64,000 nucleotides of DNA from UBA6985 sp946536225 (GCA_946536225.1 CAMNEE010000002.1:310001-374000), one strand, 5' to 3'. Counted from the stretch's first letter, positions 50,082 through 59,377 are shown. Notes: generated by a model from the letters alone, not told the origin. Translations and numbers: made by a program.

Positions 50082-50106
50082 AATATCTCGTATGAGATAT
50101 TTTTTT
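50079..50106 (+). terminator. Terminator before fmt
   Basis: AAATATCTC (50081-50089) pairs with GAGATATTT (50094-50102), GTAT loop, T-tract. Confidence 0.85.
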
Positions 50107-50158
50107 ATGTCTATAATTAAGTACCAATTTATAGTATAATACTTACAGGTGATTTTTT

Positions 50159-51106
50159 ATGGCAAAGACATTAAAAGATTTAAAAGTAGTATTCATGGGA
50201 ACACCTGAGTTTTCAGTTCCTGTATTAAAAAGTTTAATTGAACTAACTAATGTTGTATTAGTAGTTAGTCAACCTGATAAAGAAGTAGGTAGAAAAAGAA
50301 TACTTACTCCATCTCCTGTTAAAGCATGTGCTTTAGAACATAATATTGAAGTATTTACTCCAAAGAAAATAAGAGAAGAATATGAAGTAGTATTAAATCA
50401 TAAACCAGATGTAATTATTACATGTGCATATGGTCAAATAGTACCTAAACAAATGCTTGATTATCCTGATTATGGTTGTATTAATATTCATGGTTCTCTT
50501 TTACCTAAGTATCGTGGAGCATCTCCAATTCAAAGTGCTATTATGAATGGAGATGAAGTAACTGGTATTACTTTAATGTATATGGAAGAAGGATTAGATA
50601 CTGGTAATATAATTCATGCTAAAGAAATAAAAATAAGTGATAATGATACATATGGTACTTTATCTGAAAAATTATCTTTATTAGGTCGTGATTTACTTAT
50701 CTCAACACTTCCAAAGATAATTGAAGGAGAAAACTTTGATATACCTCAAAATGATGATGAAGCAACTCATACTGTTAAAATAAAAAGAGAAGATGAAAGA
50801 TTAGATTTTACCAAAACAAGAAAGGAACTCCATAACTTTGTAAGAGCACTTAATCCAACACCTTACGCTAATATCCTAGTAAATGGTGAAGAATGGAAAA
50901 TAATTGAAACAGAAGTTGGAGAAGAAAAACAAGGTAAAGTTGGAACAGTTACATCTGTTAATAAAGATTCCTTTGGTGTATTAGCAAGTGATGGAGAACT
51001 TTTAATTAAAAGAATAAAAGTTGCTGGTAAAAAAGAAATGAGTGTTAAAGATTTCTTTAATGGTTATAAAAAAGAAAATCTTCTTGGTATCGAGGTAAAT
51101 AAATAA
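50159..51106 (+). CDS. fmt: Methionyl-tRNA formyltransferase
   Basis: 315 residues. FMGTPEFSVPVLKSL, INIHGSLLPKYRGASPIQ (catalytic Asn-His and the SLLP motif) and the C-terminal OB-like domain (about 205-315) define Fmt, which formylates initiator Met-tRNA. The deformylase gene is not adjacent. AGGTGAT site. Its TAA shares a base with the ATG of the next gene. Confidence 0.96.
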   Translation: MAKTLKDLKVVFMGTPEFSVPVLKSLIELTNVVLVVSQPDKEVGRKRILTPSPVKACALEHNIEVFTPKKIREEYEVVLNHKPDVIITCAYGQIVPKQMLDYPDYGCINIHGSLLPKYRGASPIQSAIMNGDEVTGITLMYMEEGLDTGNIIHAKEIKISDNDTYGTLSEKLSLLGRDLLISTLPKIIEGENFDIPQNDDEATHTVKIKREDERLDFTKTRKELHNFVRALNPTPYANILVNGEEWKIIETEVGEEKQGKVGTVTSVNKDSFGVLASDGELLIKRIKVAGKKEMSVKDFFNGYKKENLLGIEVNK

Positions 51107-51768
51107 TGGCTAAAAATAAAAAAAGAAGAATAGCAGCTGATGATGATTTTCTAAATAGTTTTCGTTATCATTTAGAAAATACTCCTGGTTTTTCTTCATT
51201 AATAAAAGTAATTTTATTTATTCTTTTCTTTATAATACTTAGTTCTTGTTCAAGAATGACTATTGCTAAAGAACAAAAAGAAAAGCAAAATAGAACAACT
51301 ACTACAACTGAGTATCAAATACAAAAAAGAAACTATAAGAACTTAGTTGATGAAATAAGTAAAAAAGAAGCAACTATTACTATTACAATTGGAGAAACTC
51401 CATATCTAATAGAAAACTTAATTTATACCGATGATACTTTATCTGGTATGTTTGAGTCATCTAACGCAACTAAGAAGTTTAAAGTCAAAGATAATGTTAT
51501 TTATGAATATGTCTTAGGACAAGATAAAGAGAATAATGATCTATTTGGTGAAGTAGAAAAGAATATAGTTATTCCTACTAGTTTAATTAATATACTTGAA
51601 TCTAATAGAGCAATAAATCAAACTCTTGCTTCATCTGTCATTTATACATATGATAATATTCTTATAAATAACATAGCATATACGGTTACAGTAAAAATAG
51701 AAGAAGATAAAATTACAAATGTATTATTAATAAGTGATAATACAAAATATGACATTAATTATAAATAA
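51106..51768 (+). CDS. Bitopic membrane protein, unknown (possible lipoprotein)
   Basis: 220 residues. A basic 30-residue cytoplasmic N-terminus, a helix (about 31-47) ending in ILSSCSRM, and an external domain. The LSSC resembles a lipobox, but the N-region is longer than in normal lipoprotein signals, so the protein may stay as a transmembrane form. Overlaps fmt by one base. Confidence 0.65.
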   Translation: MAKNKKRRIAADDDFLNSFRYHLENTPGFSSLIKVILFILFFIILSSCSRMTIAKEQKEKQNRTTTTTEYQIQKRNYKNLVDEISKKEATITITIGETPYLIENLIYTDDTLSGMFESSNATKKFKVKDNVIYEYVLGQDKENNDLFGEVEKNIVIPTSLINILESNRAINQTLASSVIYTYDNILINNIAYTVTVKIEEDKITNVLLISDNTKYDINYK

Positions 51769-51792
51769 AAAGAGCATTTAATGCTCTTTTAT
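51767..51792 (+). terminator. Terminator before the rimP-nusA operon
   Basis: AAAAGAGCAT pairs with ATGCTCTTTT, TTA loop, T-tract. Confidence 0.85.
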
Positions 51793-51852
51793 TGGTAGTT
51801 AGCAATAAATACTTTACTTAAGAAAGTATTTTTGTTATACTACATTTAACAT

Positions 51853-51880
51853 TTAAGTGGGCAGAAATTCCCACTTTTGT
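51853..51880 (+). terminator. Attenuator-like hairpin in the rimP leader
   Basis: AAGTGGG (51855-51861) pairs with CCCACTT (51870-51876), 8-base loop, then TTTGTTT, 24 bases before rimP. Its place and form suggest a leader attenuator of the nusA-infB operon, similar to those before ylxS in other Firmicutes. Confidence 0.6.
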
Positions 51881-51899
51881 TTATGTTTGGAGGTATTTT

Positions 51900-52157
51900 A
51901 TGGATAATATTTTAACAAAAATAAGAGAACTTATCACTGAACCAATGAAAAAAATGGACATCTTTGTAGAAAGTGTTAAATGGGAAAAAGAGTACAATCA
52001 AAATTATCTAAAGATTGAATTAGATAAAGTAAATGGAATTGACTTAGATACTATTGTAGCTGCTACAGATGTTATTAATCCAATTCTTGATGAAGCTAAT
52101 CTTATTAAAGACGAATACACCTTAGAAATTACAAATGTTGAAAGAGGAGAAGAATAA
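51900..52157 (+). CDS. rimP: Short RimP-like ribosome maturation protein (N-domain only)
   Basis: 85 residues, against about 150 for RimP. The sequence matches the RimP N-terminal domain (LKIELDKVNGIDLDTIVAATDVINPILDEA), then YTLEITNVER where the standard protein has LEVSSPGLDRPL and a C-terminal SH3-like domain of some 70 residues. That domain is absent: the stop is clean, followed at once by nusA with AGAGGAG. Position ahead of nusA supports the identity. GGAGGT site. Confidence 0.8.
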   Translation: MDNILTKIRELITEPMKKMDIFVESVKWEKEYNQNYLKIELDKVNGIDLDTIVAATDVINPILDEANLIKDEYTLEITNVERGEE

Positions 52158-52158
52158 A

Positions 52159-53298
52159 ATGAACGGTAAGGAATTTATTAAAGCCCTTAAAGGAATTATT
52201 GAAGAAAAGGGAATAAGTGAAGATGTAGTATATGACGCTATGGAACAAGGTTTAATAAGCGCATATAAGAAAAACTATGAATCAAAATCAAACGTAAGAG
52301 TTGAAATTGATAAGAAGTCTGGAGAATTTAAAGTTTATAGATACTATGTTGTAGTAGAAGACTATGATGATGGTAAAGAAGCAGTAGATGAAAATGGAAA
52401 TACTTTATACGATGAAAAAGGAAACATCGTATATGAAGAACCAGAAATCAATAGCGACGCTCAAATTCTTTTAGAAGATGCTAAAGAAAAATGGCCAGAC
52501 GCTAAAGTTGGAGAAGAATATGTTGAAGAAGTAACACCACATGACTTTGGTAGAGTTGCAGCATCAACTTGTAAACAAGTAGTAACTCAAAAAATAAGAG
52601 AAGCTGAAAGAACTGCAATCATTGATGAATTCTTAGATAAACAATATGAATTATTAATGGGTACTTTAGCAATGGAAGATGCTAAAAATTATTATGTAGA
52701 CTTAGGAAGAACAAGAGGTATCTTACCTAAATCAGAAATGATTCCTGGTGAAAAAGTTAAAATGGGTGCACAAATAAGAGTATATGTTTCTAAAGTAGAA
52801 GCAGGAACAAAAGGACCTCTTATTCTATTAACTCGTAAACACTATGGATTTGTTAAGAGATTATTTGAATCAACAATTCCAGAATTAAAAGATGGTACTA
52901 TTGAACTTCATTCAGTAGTAAGAGAACCTGGTGTTAGAAGTAAAGTTGCAGTATTCTCAAATGATCCACAAGTAGATGCAGTTGGTGCATGTATTGGTGA
53001 AAGAGGAGTAAGAATTGCTACTATTCTTCAAGAATTAAATGGTGAAAAAGTTGATTTAGTTAAATATTCAGAAGATCCAGCTGAATTTATTAAGAATGCG
53101 CTTTCACCTGCTAAGAATGTTATCGTAAATATTCTTGCTAATGATAAAGAAAACATTGCACTTGCAATTGTTCCTGATGATGAATTATCACTAGCAATTG
53201 GTAAAAAAGGTATTAATATTAAACTAGCTTCAAGATTAACTAAGTTTAGAATTGAAGTTAAATCTATGACTCAAGTTCAAGAAGAAGGAAATAGATAA
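52159..53298 (+). CDS. nusA: Transcription termination/antitermination factor NusA
   Basis: 379 residues: N-terminal domain (1-125), S1 (about 135-200), KH1 and KH2 (about 215-370, VDAVGACIGERGVRIATILQELNGEK, IALAIVPDDELSLAIGKKGINIKLASRLT). The C-terminal acidic repeats of proteobacterial NusA are missing, as in most Firmicutes. ATG 52159 with AGAGGAG; the in-frame ATG at 52135 lies inside rimP. TAA overlaps the next ATG by one base. Confidence 0.96.
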   Translation: MNGKEFIKALKGIIEEKGISEDVVYDAMEQGLISAYKKNYESKSNVRVEIDKKSGEFKVYRYYVVVEDYDDGKEAVDENGNTLYDEKGNIVYEEPEINSDAQILLEDAKEKWPDAKVGEEYVEEVTPHDFGRVAASTCKQVVTQKIREAERTAIIDEFLDKQYELLMGTLAMEDAKNYYVDLGRTRGILPKSEMIPGEKVKMGAQIRVYVSKVEAGTKGPLILLTRKHYGFVKRLFESTIPELKDGTIELHSVVREPGVRSKVAVFSNDPQVDAVGACIGERGVRIATILQELNGEKVDLVKYSEDPAEFIKNALSPAKNVIVNILANDKENIALAIVPDDELSLAIGKKGINIKLASRLTKFRIEVKSMTQVQEEGNR

Positions 53299-53552
53299 TG
53301 AAAAAAATACCTATGCGTACATGTGTAGTAACACGTGAAAAATTACCTAAAGTAGAACTAATACGTGTAGTAAAAACTGATAATGGTGTTATTGTTGATT
53401 TAACTGGTAAAGTAAATGGACATGGATGCTATTTAAAGAAAGATGCTGAAGTTTTTAAAACAGCTAAAGAAAAGAAAATATTAAATAAAGTTTTAGAAAC
53501 TGAAGTAAATGATGAAGTATTCGAAGAGTTAAATAGATTAATTAATAATTAG
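53298..53552 (+). CDS. rnpM: YlxR/RnpM, RNase P modulator
   Basis: 84 residues. RTCVVTREKLPKVELIRVV and GKVNGHGCYLKKD define the YlxR (DUF448) family. In B. subtilis it binds RNase P RNA and modulates its activity. It has the usual place between nusA and infB, but the L7Ae-like ylxQ that often follows is absent here. Confidence 0.93.
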   Translation: MKKIPMRTCVVTREKLPKVELIRVVKTDNGVIVDLTGKVNGHGCYLKKDAEVFKTAKEKKILNKVLETEVNDEVFEELNRLINN

Positions 53553-53618
53553 TATTTATTACAACACTGATTTATCAAATAAAATATCCAAACAAAATAT
53601 AGAAAGAAGGTATATTAT

Positions 53619-55739
53619 ATGACAGTTCAAGAGTATGCTGAAAGTATGAATTATACTGTTCAAGACGTATTAAATAAATGTAAGGAATTAGGTGTTAATG
53701 TATCAAATAAAGATGATTATATCGATGATGATACAATTGTAATGCTTGATAATACAATGTTTTCAGTAGAAGATGAAGATACACTTAACATTGAAACAGA
53801 AGATGAAGAAGAAATCGTTGATAAAATGATGAATGATAATAGAGTTTCAACAATTTCTAAAAATGTTACAACTACTAAAGAGAAGTTTAATAAAAATAAA
53901 AATAAACAAGAAAACATAGCTAAAGATTTCTTAAAGAAGAAAAAAGCAATGTATAAGAATAAAGAAAAACTTCAAAGTAATTCTGTTGAAAGTGATTCAT
54001 CTGTAGTTCTTTATGAAGAAGGAATGACTGTTCAATCACTTGCTGATGCTCTAGGTGTTCCAGGAATTGATTTAATTAAAACACTTATGGGCCTTGGAAT
54101 GATGATTTCACTTCCTCAAGGAATTGATTTTGAAACAGCTGAAATAGTTGTAAGTGAATATGGAAAACAACTAAAACGTGCTGAAACTCAAGATGTTACT
54201 AATTTCGAACAATATGAAATTATAGATAAAGAAGAAGATCTTGAATCACGTCCTCCAGTTATTACTATCATGGGTCATGTTGACCATGGTAAAACTACAT
54301 TACTTGATTATATTAGAAACTCTAATGTAGCAGCTGGAGAAGCAGGTGGTATCACTCAAAGTATTGGTGCATATCAAACTGAATACAATGGACAAAAAAT
54401 TACATTTATCGATACTCCAGGACATGCTGCATTTACTGAAATGCGTGCACGTGGAGCACAAGTTACTGATATTGTAATTATTATTGTAAGTGCTGAAGAT
54501 GGTGTAATGCCTCAAACTAAAGAAGCAATTGACCATGCTAAAGCAAGTAATGTTCCTATTGTAGTAGCTGTTAACAAAATGGATAGTCCAAAAGCAAACC
54601 CTGATAAAGTTATGCAAGAAATGGCTGCAGAAGGAATTAACCCAGAAGAATGGGGTGGAGATGTTCCATTTGTTAGAATTTCAGCAAAAACAGGAGATGG
54701 TGTTCCAGCATTAATTGAAACACTTCTTGCTATTGCTGAAGTTAAAGAATTAAAAGCAAATCCAAATCGTTATGCAACTGGTACAGTAATTGAATCAAGA
54801 ATTGATAACAAAATGGGTGGTGTTGCATCACTATTAATTCAAAATGGTACATTAAGAATAGGTGACCCAATAGTTGTTGGTTTAACTAATGGTCGTATTC
54901 GTACTATGAAAAATGATCAAGGAAAAGATATCGTTTCAGCAGGTCCATCTACTCCAGTAGAAATAACTGGTTTAAATGGTAACCCTGAAGCTGGTGATAA
55001 ATTCATGGCTTTTGAAACTGAAAAACAAGCAAGAGAAGTTGCTGAAAAGAGAGTGGAAGATTCTAAAGCAAGAGTGTCTGCTCCTAAGTCACTTTCACTT
55101 GATGATTTATTTGCATCTATTCAATCTGGTATTAAAGAAATTAATGTTGTATTAAAATGTGATGTTAAAGGTTCTGAAGAAGCAGTTAAGAATTCACTAG
55201 AAAAAATAGATGTTGAAGGTGTAAGAGTTAAAGTTATAAGATCTGGAATAGGAACTGTAACTGAAAGTGATATTTCACTTGCTCAAGCATCAAATGCAAT
55301 TATAATTGGTTTTAATGTAATTCCATCAAACTCTATTAAAGATAGTGCTAAGAATGTTGGAGTTGAATTAAGAACTTATACAATTATTTATAAATTAGTA
55401 GAAGAAATGGAACAAGCTATGAAAGGTATGTTAGATCCTGAATACGAAGAAAAAGTAACAGGTAATGCAGAAGTTCGTAAAATGTTCAAATTCTCTAAGA
55501 TTGGTAACATTGCAGGTGTAATGGTTACTGATGGTATTATTAAATCTAACTCACAAGTAAGAGTTATTAGAGATGGAATAGTTATTTATGATGGCAAAGT
55601 TGGATCTTTACAAAGAGGAAAAGACAATGCTCATGAAGTTAAATCTGGATTTGAATGTGGTATGACTATTGAAGGTTATAATGACATCAAAGAAGGAGAC
55701 GTATTCCAAACTTATGAAATGGTTGAGGTTAAGAAATAA
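53619..55739 (+). CDS. infB: Translation initiation factor IF-2
   Basis: 706 residues. Two IF2_N modules (about 1-40 and 130-180), then the GTPase with GHVDHGKTT, DTPGHAAF and NKMD, followed by domains II, III and IV. IF2 brings fMet-tRNA to the 30S subunit; fmt in this window supplies the formyl group. GAAGGT site; 66-base gap after rnpM. Overlaps rbfA by one base. Confidence 0.97.
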   Translation: MTVQEYAESMNYTVQDVLNKCKELGVNVSNKDDYIDDDTIVMLDNTMFSVEDEDTLNIETEDEEEIVDKMMNDNRVSTISKNVTTTKEKFNKNKNKQENIAKDFLKKKKAMYKNKEKLQSNSVESDSSVVLYEEGMTVQSLADALGVPGIDLIKTLMGLGMMISLPQGIDFETAEIVVSEYGKQLKRAETQDVTNFEQYEIIDKEEDLESRPPVITIMGHVDHGKTTLLDYIRNSNVAAGEAGGITQSIGAYQTEYNGQKITFIDTPGHAAFTEMRARGAQVTDIVIIIVSAEDGVMPQTKEAIDHAKASNVPIVVAVNKMDSPKANPDKVMQEMAAEGINPEEWGGDVPFVRISAKTGDGVPALIETLLAIAEVKELKANPNRYATGTVIESRIDNKMGGVASLLIQNGTLRIGDPIVVGLTNGRIRTMKNDQGKDIVSAGPSTPVEITGLNGNPEAGDKFMAFETEKQAREVAEKRVEDSKARVSAPKSLSLDDLFASIQSGIKEINVVLKCDVKGSEEAVKNSLEKIDVEGVRVKVIRSGIGTVTESDISLAQASNAIIIGFNVIPSNSIKDSAKNVGVELRTYTIIYKLVEEMEQAMKGMLDPEYEEKVTGNAEVRKMFKFSKIGNIAGVMVTDGIIKSNSQVRVIRDGIVIYDGKVGSLQRGKDNAHEVKSGFECGMTIEGYNDIKEGDVFQTYEMVEVKK

Positions 55740-56116
55740 TGAATAATATTAAGCAAGGACGCATCTCTTCGCAAGTAATGAGAGAATTATCAAATATATT
55801 ATTATTAGAAGCAAAAGATGAAACACTTAAACATGTTACTGTAACTGGATGTGAAGTAACTAATGATTTAAGCTGGGCAAGAGTTTACTACACTTACATG
55901 GGTGAAGAAACTCCTGAGGCTGTTGCAGAGAATTTAAAAGAAGCTGCTCCTTATTTAAGAAGCGTATTAGCTGATAGATTAGGAGATACTCTAAGACATA
56001 TTCCAGAACTTAGATTCATTGTAGATGAATCAATTGAATATGGTCAAAAAATTGAAAAATTAATTCAAGAAATTCATGAAGAAGATAAAAACAATGATAA
56101 TAATGAGAATGAGTAA
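55739..56116 (+). CDS. rbfA: Ribosome-binding factor A
   Basis: 125 residues. SSQVMRELSNILL, TGCEVTNDLSWARVYYTYMG and LRHIPELRFIVDESIEYGQK are standard RbfA. It assists 16S rRNA maturation in late 30S assembly. Its ATG shares a base with the infB stop. The C-terminus is acidic (DKNNDNNENE). The operon ends here in a terminator. Confidence 0.95.
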   Translation: MNNIKQGRISSQVMRELSNILLLEAKDETLKHVTVTGCEVTNDLSWARVYYTYMGEETPEAVAENLKEAAPYLRSVLADRLGDTLRHIPELRFIVDESIEYGQKIEKLIQEIHEEDKNNDNNENE

Positions 56117-56135
56117 TTAACACTCATTCTTTTAT
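56106..56135 (+). terminator. Terminator after rbfA
   Basis: AGAATGAGT (56106-56114) pairs perfectly with ACTCATTCT (56122-56130), T-rich tail. It closes the nusA-infB-rbfA unit. Confidence 0.8.
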
Positions 56136-56175
56136 TTTTAATATAATAATGATAATATTAAATTAGGTGAGTTTA

Positions 56176-57495
56176 ATGAATAAAAAAAATAAAGGTTTTA
56201 CTTTAGTAGAATTACTTGCAGTAATTGTAATACTAGCAATAATAATGATAATAGCAGTACCTGCTGTTCTAAGCGTACTAAATACTGCAAAGAAAAAAAC
56301 ATTCTCAGATTTTGGATTGAAAATAGTTAACGAAGCAACCAAAAAGTATTTAGCAGACGATTTACTAGGAAATGTTAATAATGCTTGCATAATATATGAT
56401 ATAAAAAATGATTTAGATTTATCAAATACAGGTGATTATGAAGGATTTATTTTATTAAAAAAAATTGGTGATGGCAAGATAGAACACTATATAACATTTT
56501 GGGATAAAGATTATTTAATATCTGCTGTAAAAGTTGATAATGATTTTGGAGTAGATGATTTAATAGATTATACAGACGAAGATGAAGTTTTAACAAAAGG
56601 AAATCTTGCTTATAAAGCTGGATGTAAAAGTTTTACTCAAACTAATAATGAAACAAAACAAAAAGAAACTATAATAACAGCAGATATTTATACACCAACA
56701 TATTCTGCTGATGAATATAATTTTAATGATAGTACAAATTATGTAGTAGGTAGTGTATCAAAAACAACTGGTGAAACTAATACTAATACAGGTTATGCCT
56801 ATACAAAAGATCTAGTTAAAACTAATACTAATAATTATTTACTAGAAAAACTTACTCAAACATCACAAACTGATTATGGAGTAACAATTTTTCAATATGA
56901 TAAAGATAAAAAATATATAGGATACTTAGATTATACTAATGGAACTAAAGGACAAATAAGTGTAACACTTGATAATAATACAAAATTTATAAGAGTTCAA
57001 ATGGCTTATAGATGGCAAAATGGGCAAACTGCAATAAAATATATGTCTGAAAGAAGAATAGAGATTCAACTACATTCTATAAAATATATGTCTTCAGAAA
57101 AATTTAACTCTGCAAAAAATATAACAGAATATGATTTTACTGATTCAAGTAAGCTTTTAGGTGGATGTTATTGTTCTTATGGTTATTGTCATAATAGTTC
57201 ACATGCAATATATGATGATGCATTGAAAGTTGAACCTGGTTCGAAATATAAAGCAAAAGTAAATAAAAATCCTGGTGGTTATACTATGTACTTAGTTCAA
57301 CTAGATATAAATCATAATTTTATTCAAATTACTCCAAGTTCACTTCTTACAAGTGCTGGAGTTGAATATGAATTAACTGATAAAACAGAATATGTAATAC
57401 CAGTTATATTTAATTCTTGGTATTCAAGTACTACAACATTCGATTTAATCTTAACTAAAATTCCAGGTGCAAGATTAAGATTTGAAAAAATGTAG
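56176..57495 (+). CDS. Type IV pilin-like (prepilin) protein, large
   Basis: 439 residues from ATG 56176 (AGGTGAG; the upstream GTG at 56167 is part of that site). The N-terminus is a classic type III signal, KKNKGFTLVELLAVIVILA, with cleavage after Gly7, Phe8 as +1 and Glu12 as +5. The rest (about 130-439) is a large beta-rich, Thr/Asn/Tyr-rich external domain with a CYCSYGYC Cys cluster (about 330-340). No pilus ATPase, platform or prepilin peptidase gene is in the window. Function unknown: major or minor pilin, or competence-like pseudopilin. Confidence 0.82.
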   Translation: MNKKNKGFTLVELLAVIVILAIIMIIAVPAVLSVLNTAKKKTFSDFGLKIVNEATKKYLADDLLGNVNNACIIYDIKNDLDLSNTGDYEGFILLKKIGDGKIEHYITFWDKDYLISAVKVDNDFGVDDLIDYTDEDEVLTKGNLAYKAGCKSFTQTNNETKQKETIITADIYTPTYSADEYNFNDSTNYVVGSVSKTTGETNTNTGYAYTKDLVKTNTNNYLLEKLTQTSQTDYGVTIFQYDKDKKYIGYLDYTNGTKGQISVTLDNNTKFIRVQMAYRWQNGQTAIKYMSERRIEIQLHSIKYMSSEKFNSAKNITEYDFTDSSKLLGGCYCSYGYCHNSSHAIYDDALKVEPGSKYKAKVNKNPGGYTMYLVQLDINHNFIQITPSSLLTSAGVEYELTDKTEYVIPVIFNSWYSSTTTFDLILTKIPGARLRFEKM

Positions 57496-57503
57496 TTAAA
57501 ATA

Positions 57504-57537
57504 AAAAAGAATGAGTATTAATTACTCATTCCTTTTT
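57504..57537 (+). terminator. Terminator after pilin-like gene
   Basis: GAATGAGTA pairs with TACTCATTC, TTAAT loop, then CTTTTTA. Confidence 0.75.
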
Positions 57538-57626
57538 ATGTATAATTTTTATCAAATATAATAATTTTTTATAAAAAAGTATTTTATTACATGTTATATT
57601 TAATATAGGAAGACTTGGGTGATAGT

Positions 57627-58469
57627 ATGTTACATGATATTAATAGATACAGCGAGGAACTAAGAACTTTTATTCTAAAAGCGTATAACCTCGGTAACTC
57701 TATTGATACCATAGCAAACATAACTGGACTTAAGAAAAATATTGTATTAACACTTTTAGATAAAGAAGGAATAAAATTTTCTAATAGTGAACTCCCTTCA
57801 TTTACTACAACCGGTGAAAAAGTATTAGTAATTGCTGATACTCACATAGGATCAATGTTTGAAAACTTGGGTTATATAGATACAGCATATGAATTTGGGA
57901 TAAAAGATGGTGTATCAAGTTGTATACATCTTGGTGATTTAGTTCAAGGCATGTATGATAAAACTGCATATGGACTTGATATGCAAATGAAAATGATTGA
58001 TGAAAAATATCCAGAAGTAAATGAATTCAATACTTATCTTTTGATGGGTAATCATGACTATGGTGTTTTCAATGATAGCTTTGAGTATCAACAAGTAATA
58101 AAAAATAAAAAAGGATTAGTAGACTTAGGATATAAAAAAGTATACTTTGATTGGAATGGACAAATATTATCCATGGAACATAAAATAAAACAAACAAATA
58201 TTTATATCCCTGAGTATGATAATCTTCTTACCCTTGTAGGACATGGTCATGAACTAAAACAAAAATCTAATATGAGAGTAAAGACTCCAACATTAAGTGA
58301 TGACATCATGAATCATTCAGTAGGTCAAGAACCAGGTTTTATTGTTTTAAAAATGGATGATAGATACGTATATGTTGATGCATATAGATTTGATGAAAAG
58401 GGTAAAGTAAAAGTTAAAAAGAAAAACTTTTATAAAAGAAAAATGGAAGAAAGATATGAATCGAAGTGA
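57627..58469 (+). CDS. HTH + metallophosphoesterase protein
   Basis: 280 residues from ATG 57627 (GGGTGAT site; the TTG at 57615 overlaps it). An N-terminal region (about 10-50, YSEELRTFILKAYNLGNSID, then GLKKNIVLTLLDKEG) is helix-turn-helix-like. The phosphoesterase core follows with all canonical motifs: DTHIGS, GDLVQG, GNHD, MEH and GHGHE, so it should be active, unlike the variant at 41.6 kb. It ends in TGA, which overlaps the possible GTG start of truB. Substrate unknown. Confidence 0.82.
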   Translation: MLHDINRYSEELRTFILKAYNLGNSIDTIANITGLKKNIVLTLLDKEGIKFSNSELPSFTTTGEKVLVIADTHIGSMFENLGYIDTAYEFGIKDGVSSCIHLGDLVQGMYDKTAYGLDMQMKMIDEKYPEVNEFNTYLLMGNHDYGVFNDSFEYQQVIKNKKGLVDLGYKKVYFDWNGQILSMEHKIKQTNIYIPEYDNLLTLVGHGHELKQKSNMRVKTPTLSDDIMNHSVGQEPGFIVLKMDDRYVYVDAYRFDEKGKVKVKKKNFYKRKMEERYESK

Positions 58470-58474
58470 AGAAT

Positions 58475-59320
58475 ATGAATGGTATACTTGTAGTTAATAA
58501 AGATAAGAACTGTACATCAAGAGATGTAGTAAATGATTTAGTTCATATCTTTCATACTAAAAAAATAGGCCACACAGGTACTCTTGATCCAATTGCAACA
58601 GGAGTGTTAGTCTGTACAATTGGTAAATATACTAAACTTAATTTAGACTTAACAAGTGAATATAAAGAGTATATTGCTGAAATGAAACTGGGAGTAAAAA
58701 CAGATACAATAGATACTGAAGGAGAAGTACTTTTAGAAGAAAAAGTTGAACTATCAAATGAGGAGATTACTAATGCAATTAATTCATTTAAAAAGACTTA
58801 TATGCAAGAAGTACCTGTTTTTTCAGCAGTTAAAGTAAATGGGAAAAAATTATATGAATATGCAAGGGAAAAACTAGAAGTAGAACTACCTAAAAAGGAA
58901 GTAACTATAAAAGATATAGAAGTATTATCTATAAATGATACAATAGTTAAGTTTAGGTGTTTAGTATCAAAAGGAACCTATATTAGAAGCCTAATAAGAG
59001 ATATTGCATCTTCCTTAAATACCTATGCTATCATGACTTCTCTTAATAGAACTAAACAAGGTAAGTTTGATATTTCATCATCTTTTACAATAGAAGATAT
59101 AAGAAATAATAATTATAAGTTATTAGATTTAAGTGATGTACTTGATTTAGATATAGTTAACATGTCAGATAAGATTAATAAATTAGTTGATAATGGTGTA
59201 TCTATTACTTATACATCTAATAAACCATATATATTATTTAAATATAATAATGAAGATATAGCTCTTTATAAGTTACTTGATGATAATAAATATCATATGT
59301 ATATAAAAATAAAGGATTAA
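58475..59320 (+). CDS. truB: tRNA pseudouridine-55 synthase TruB
   Basis: 282 residues. NGILVVNKDKNCTSRDVV, KIGHTGTLDPIATGVLV (catalytic Asp in GTLDP) and GTYIRSLIRDI identify TruB, which makes pseudouridine 55 in the T-arm. ATG 58475 gives the standard N-terminus; a GTG three codons earlier overlapping the previous stop is possible. The C-terminal PUA domain is present in reduced form. truB usually follows rbfA, but here two unrelated genes lie between; ribF does not follow. Confidence 0.95.
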   Translation: MNGILVVNKDKNCTSRDVVNDLVHIFHTKKIGHTGTLDPIATGVLVCTIGKYTKLNLDLTSEYKEYIAEMKLGVKTDTIDTEGEVLLEEKVELSNEEITNAINSFKKTYMQEVPVFSAVKVNGKKLYEYAREKLEVELPKKEVTIKDIEVLSINDTIVKFRCLVSKGTYIRSLIRDIASSLNTYAIMTSLNRTKQGKFDISSSFTIEDIRNNNYKLLDLSDVLDLDIVNMSDKINKLVDNGVSITYTSNKPYILFKYNNEDIALYKLLDDNKYHMYIKIKD

Positions 59321-59341
59321 GAACAATCTTAATCTTTTTTC
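59311..59341 (+). terminator. Terminator after truB
   Basis: GATTAAGA (59315-59322) pairs with TCTTAATC (59327-59334), ACAA loop, T6. Confidence 0.8.
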
Positions 59342-59353
59342 TTTTTATATAAG

Positions 59354-59362
59354 TGTTATAAT
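59354..59362 (+). promoter_or_regulatory. Extended -10 promoter of the deacetylase gene
   Basis: TGTTATAAT, 16 bases before the ATG at 59378; no good -35. Confidence 0.5.
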
Positions 59363-59377
59363 GAAGTTGGTGATAGT

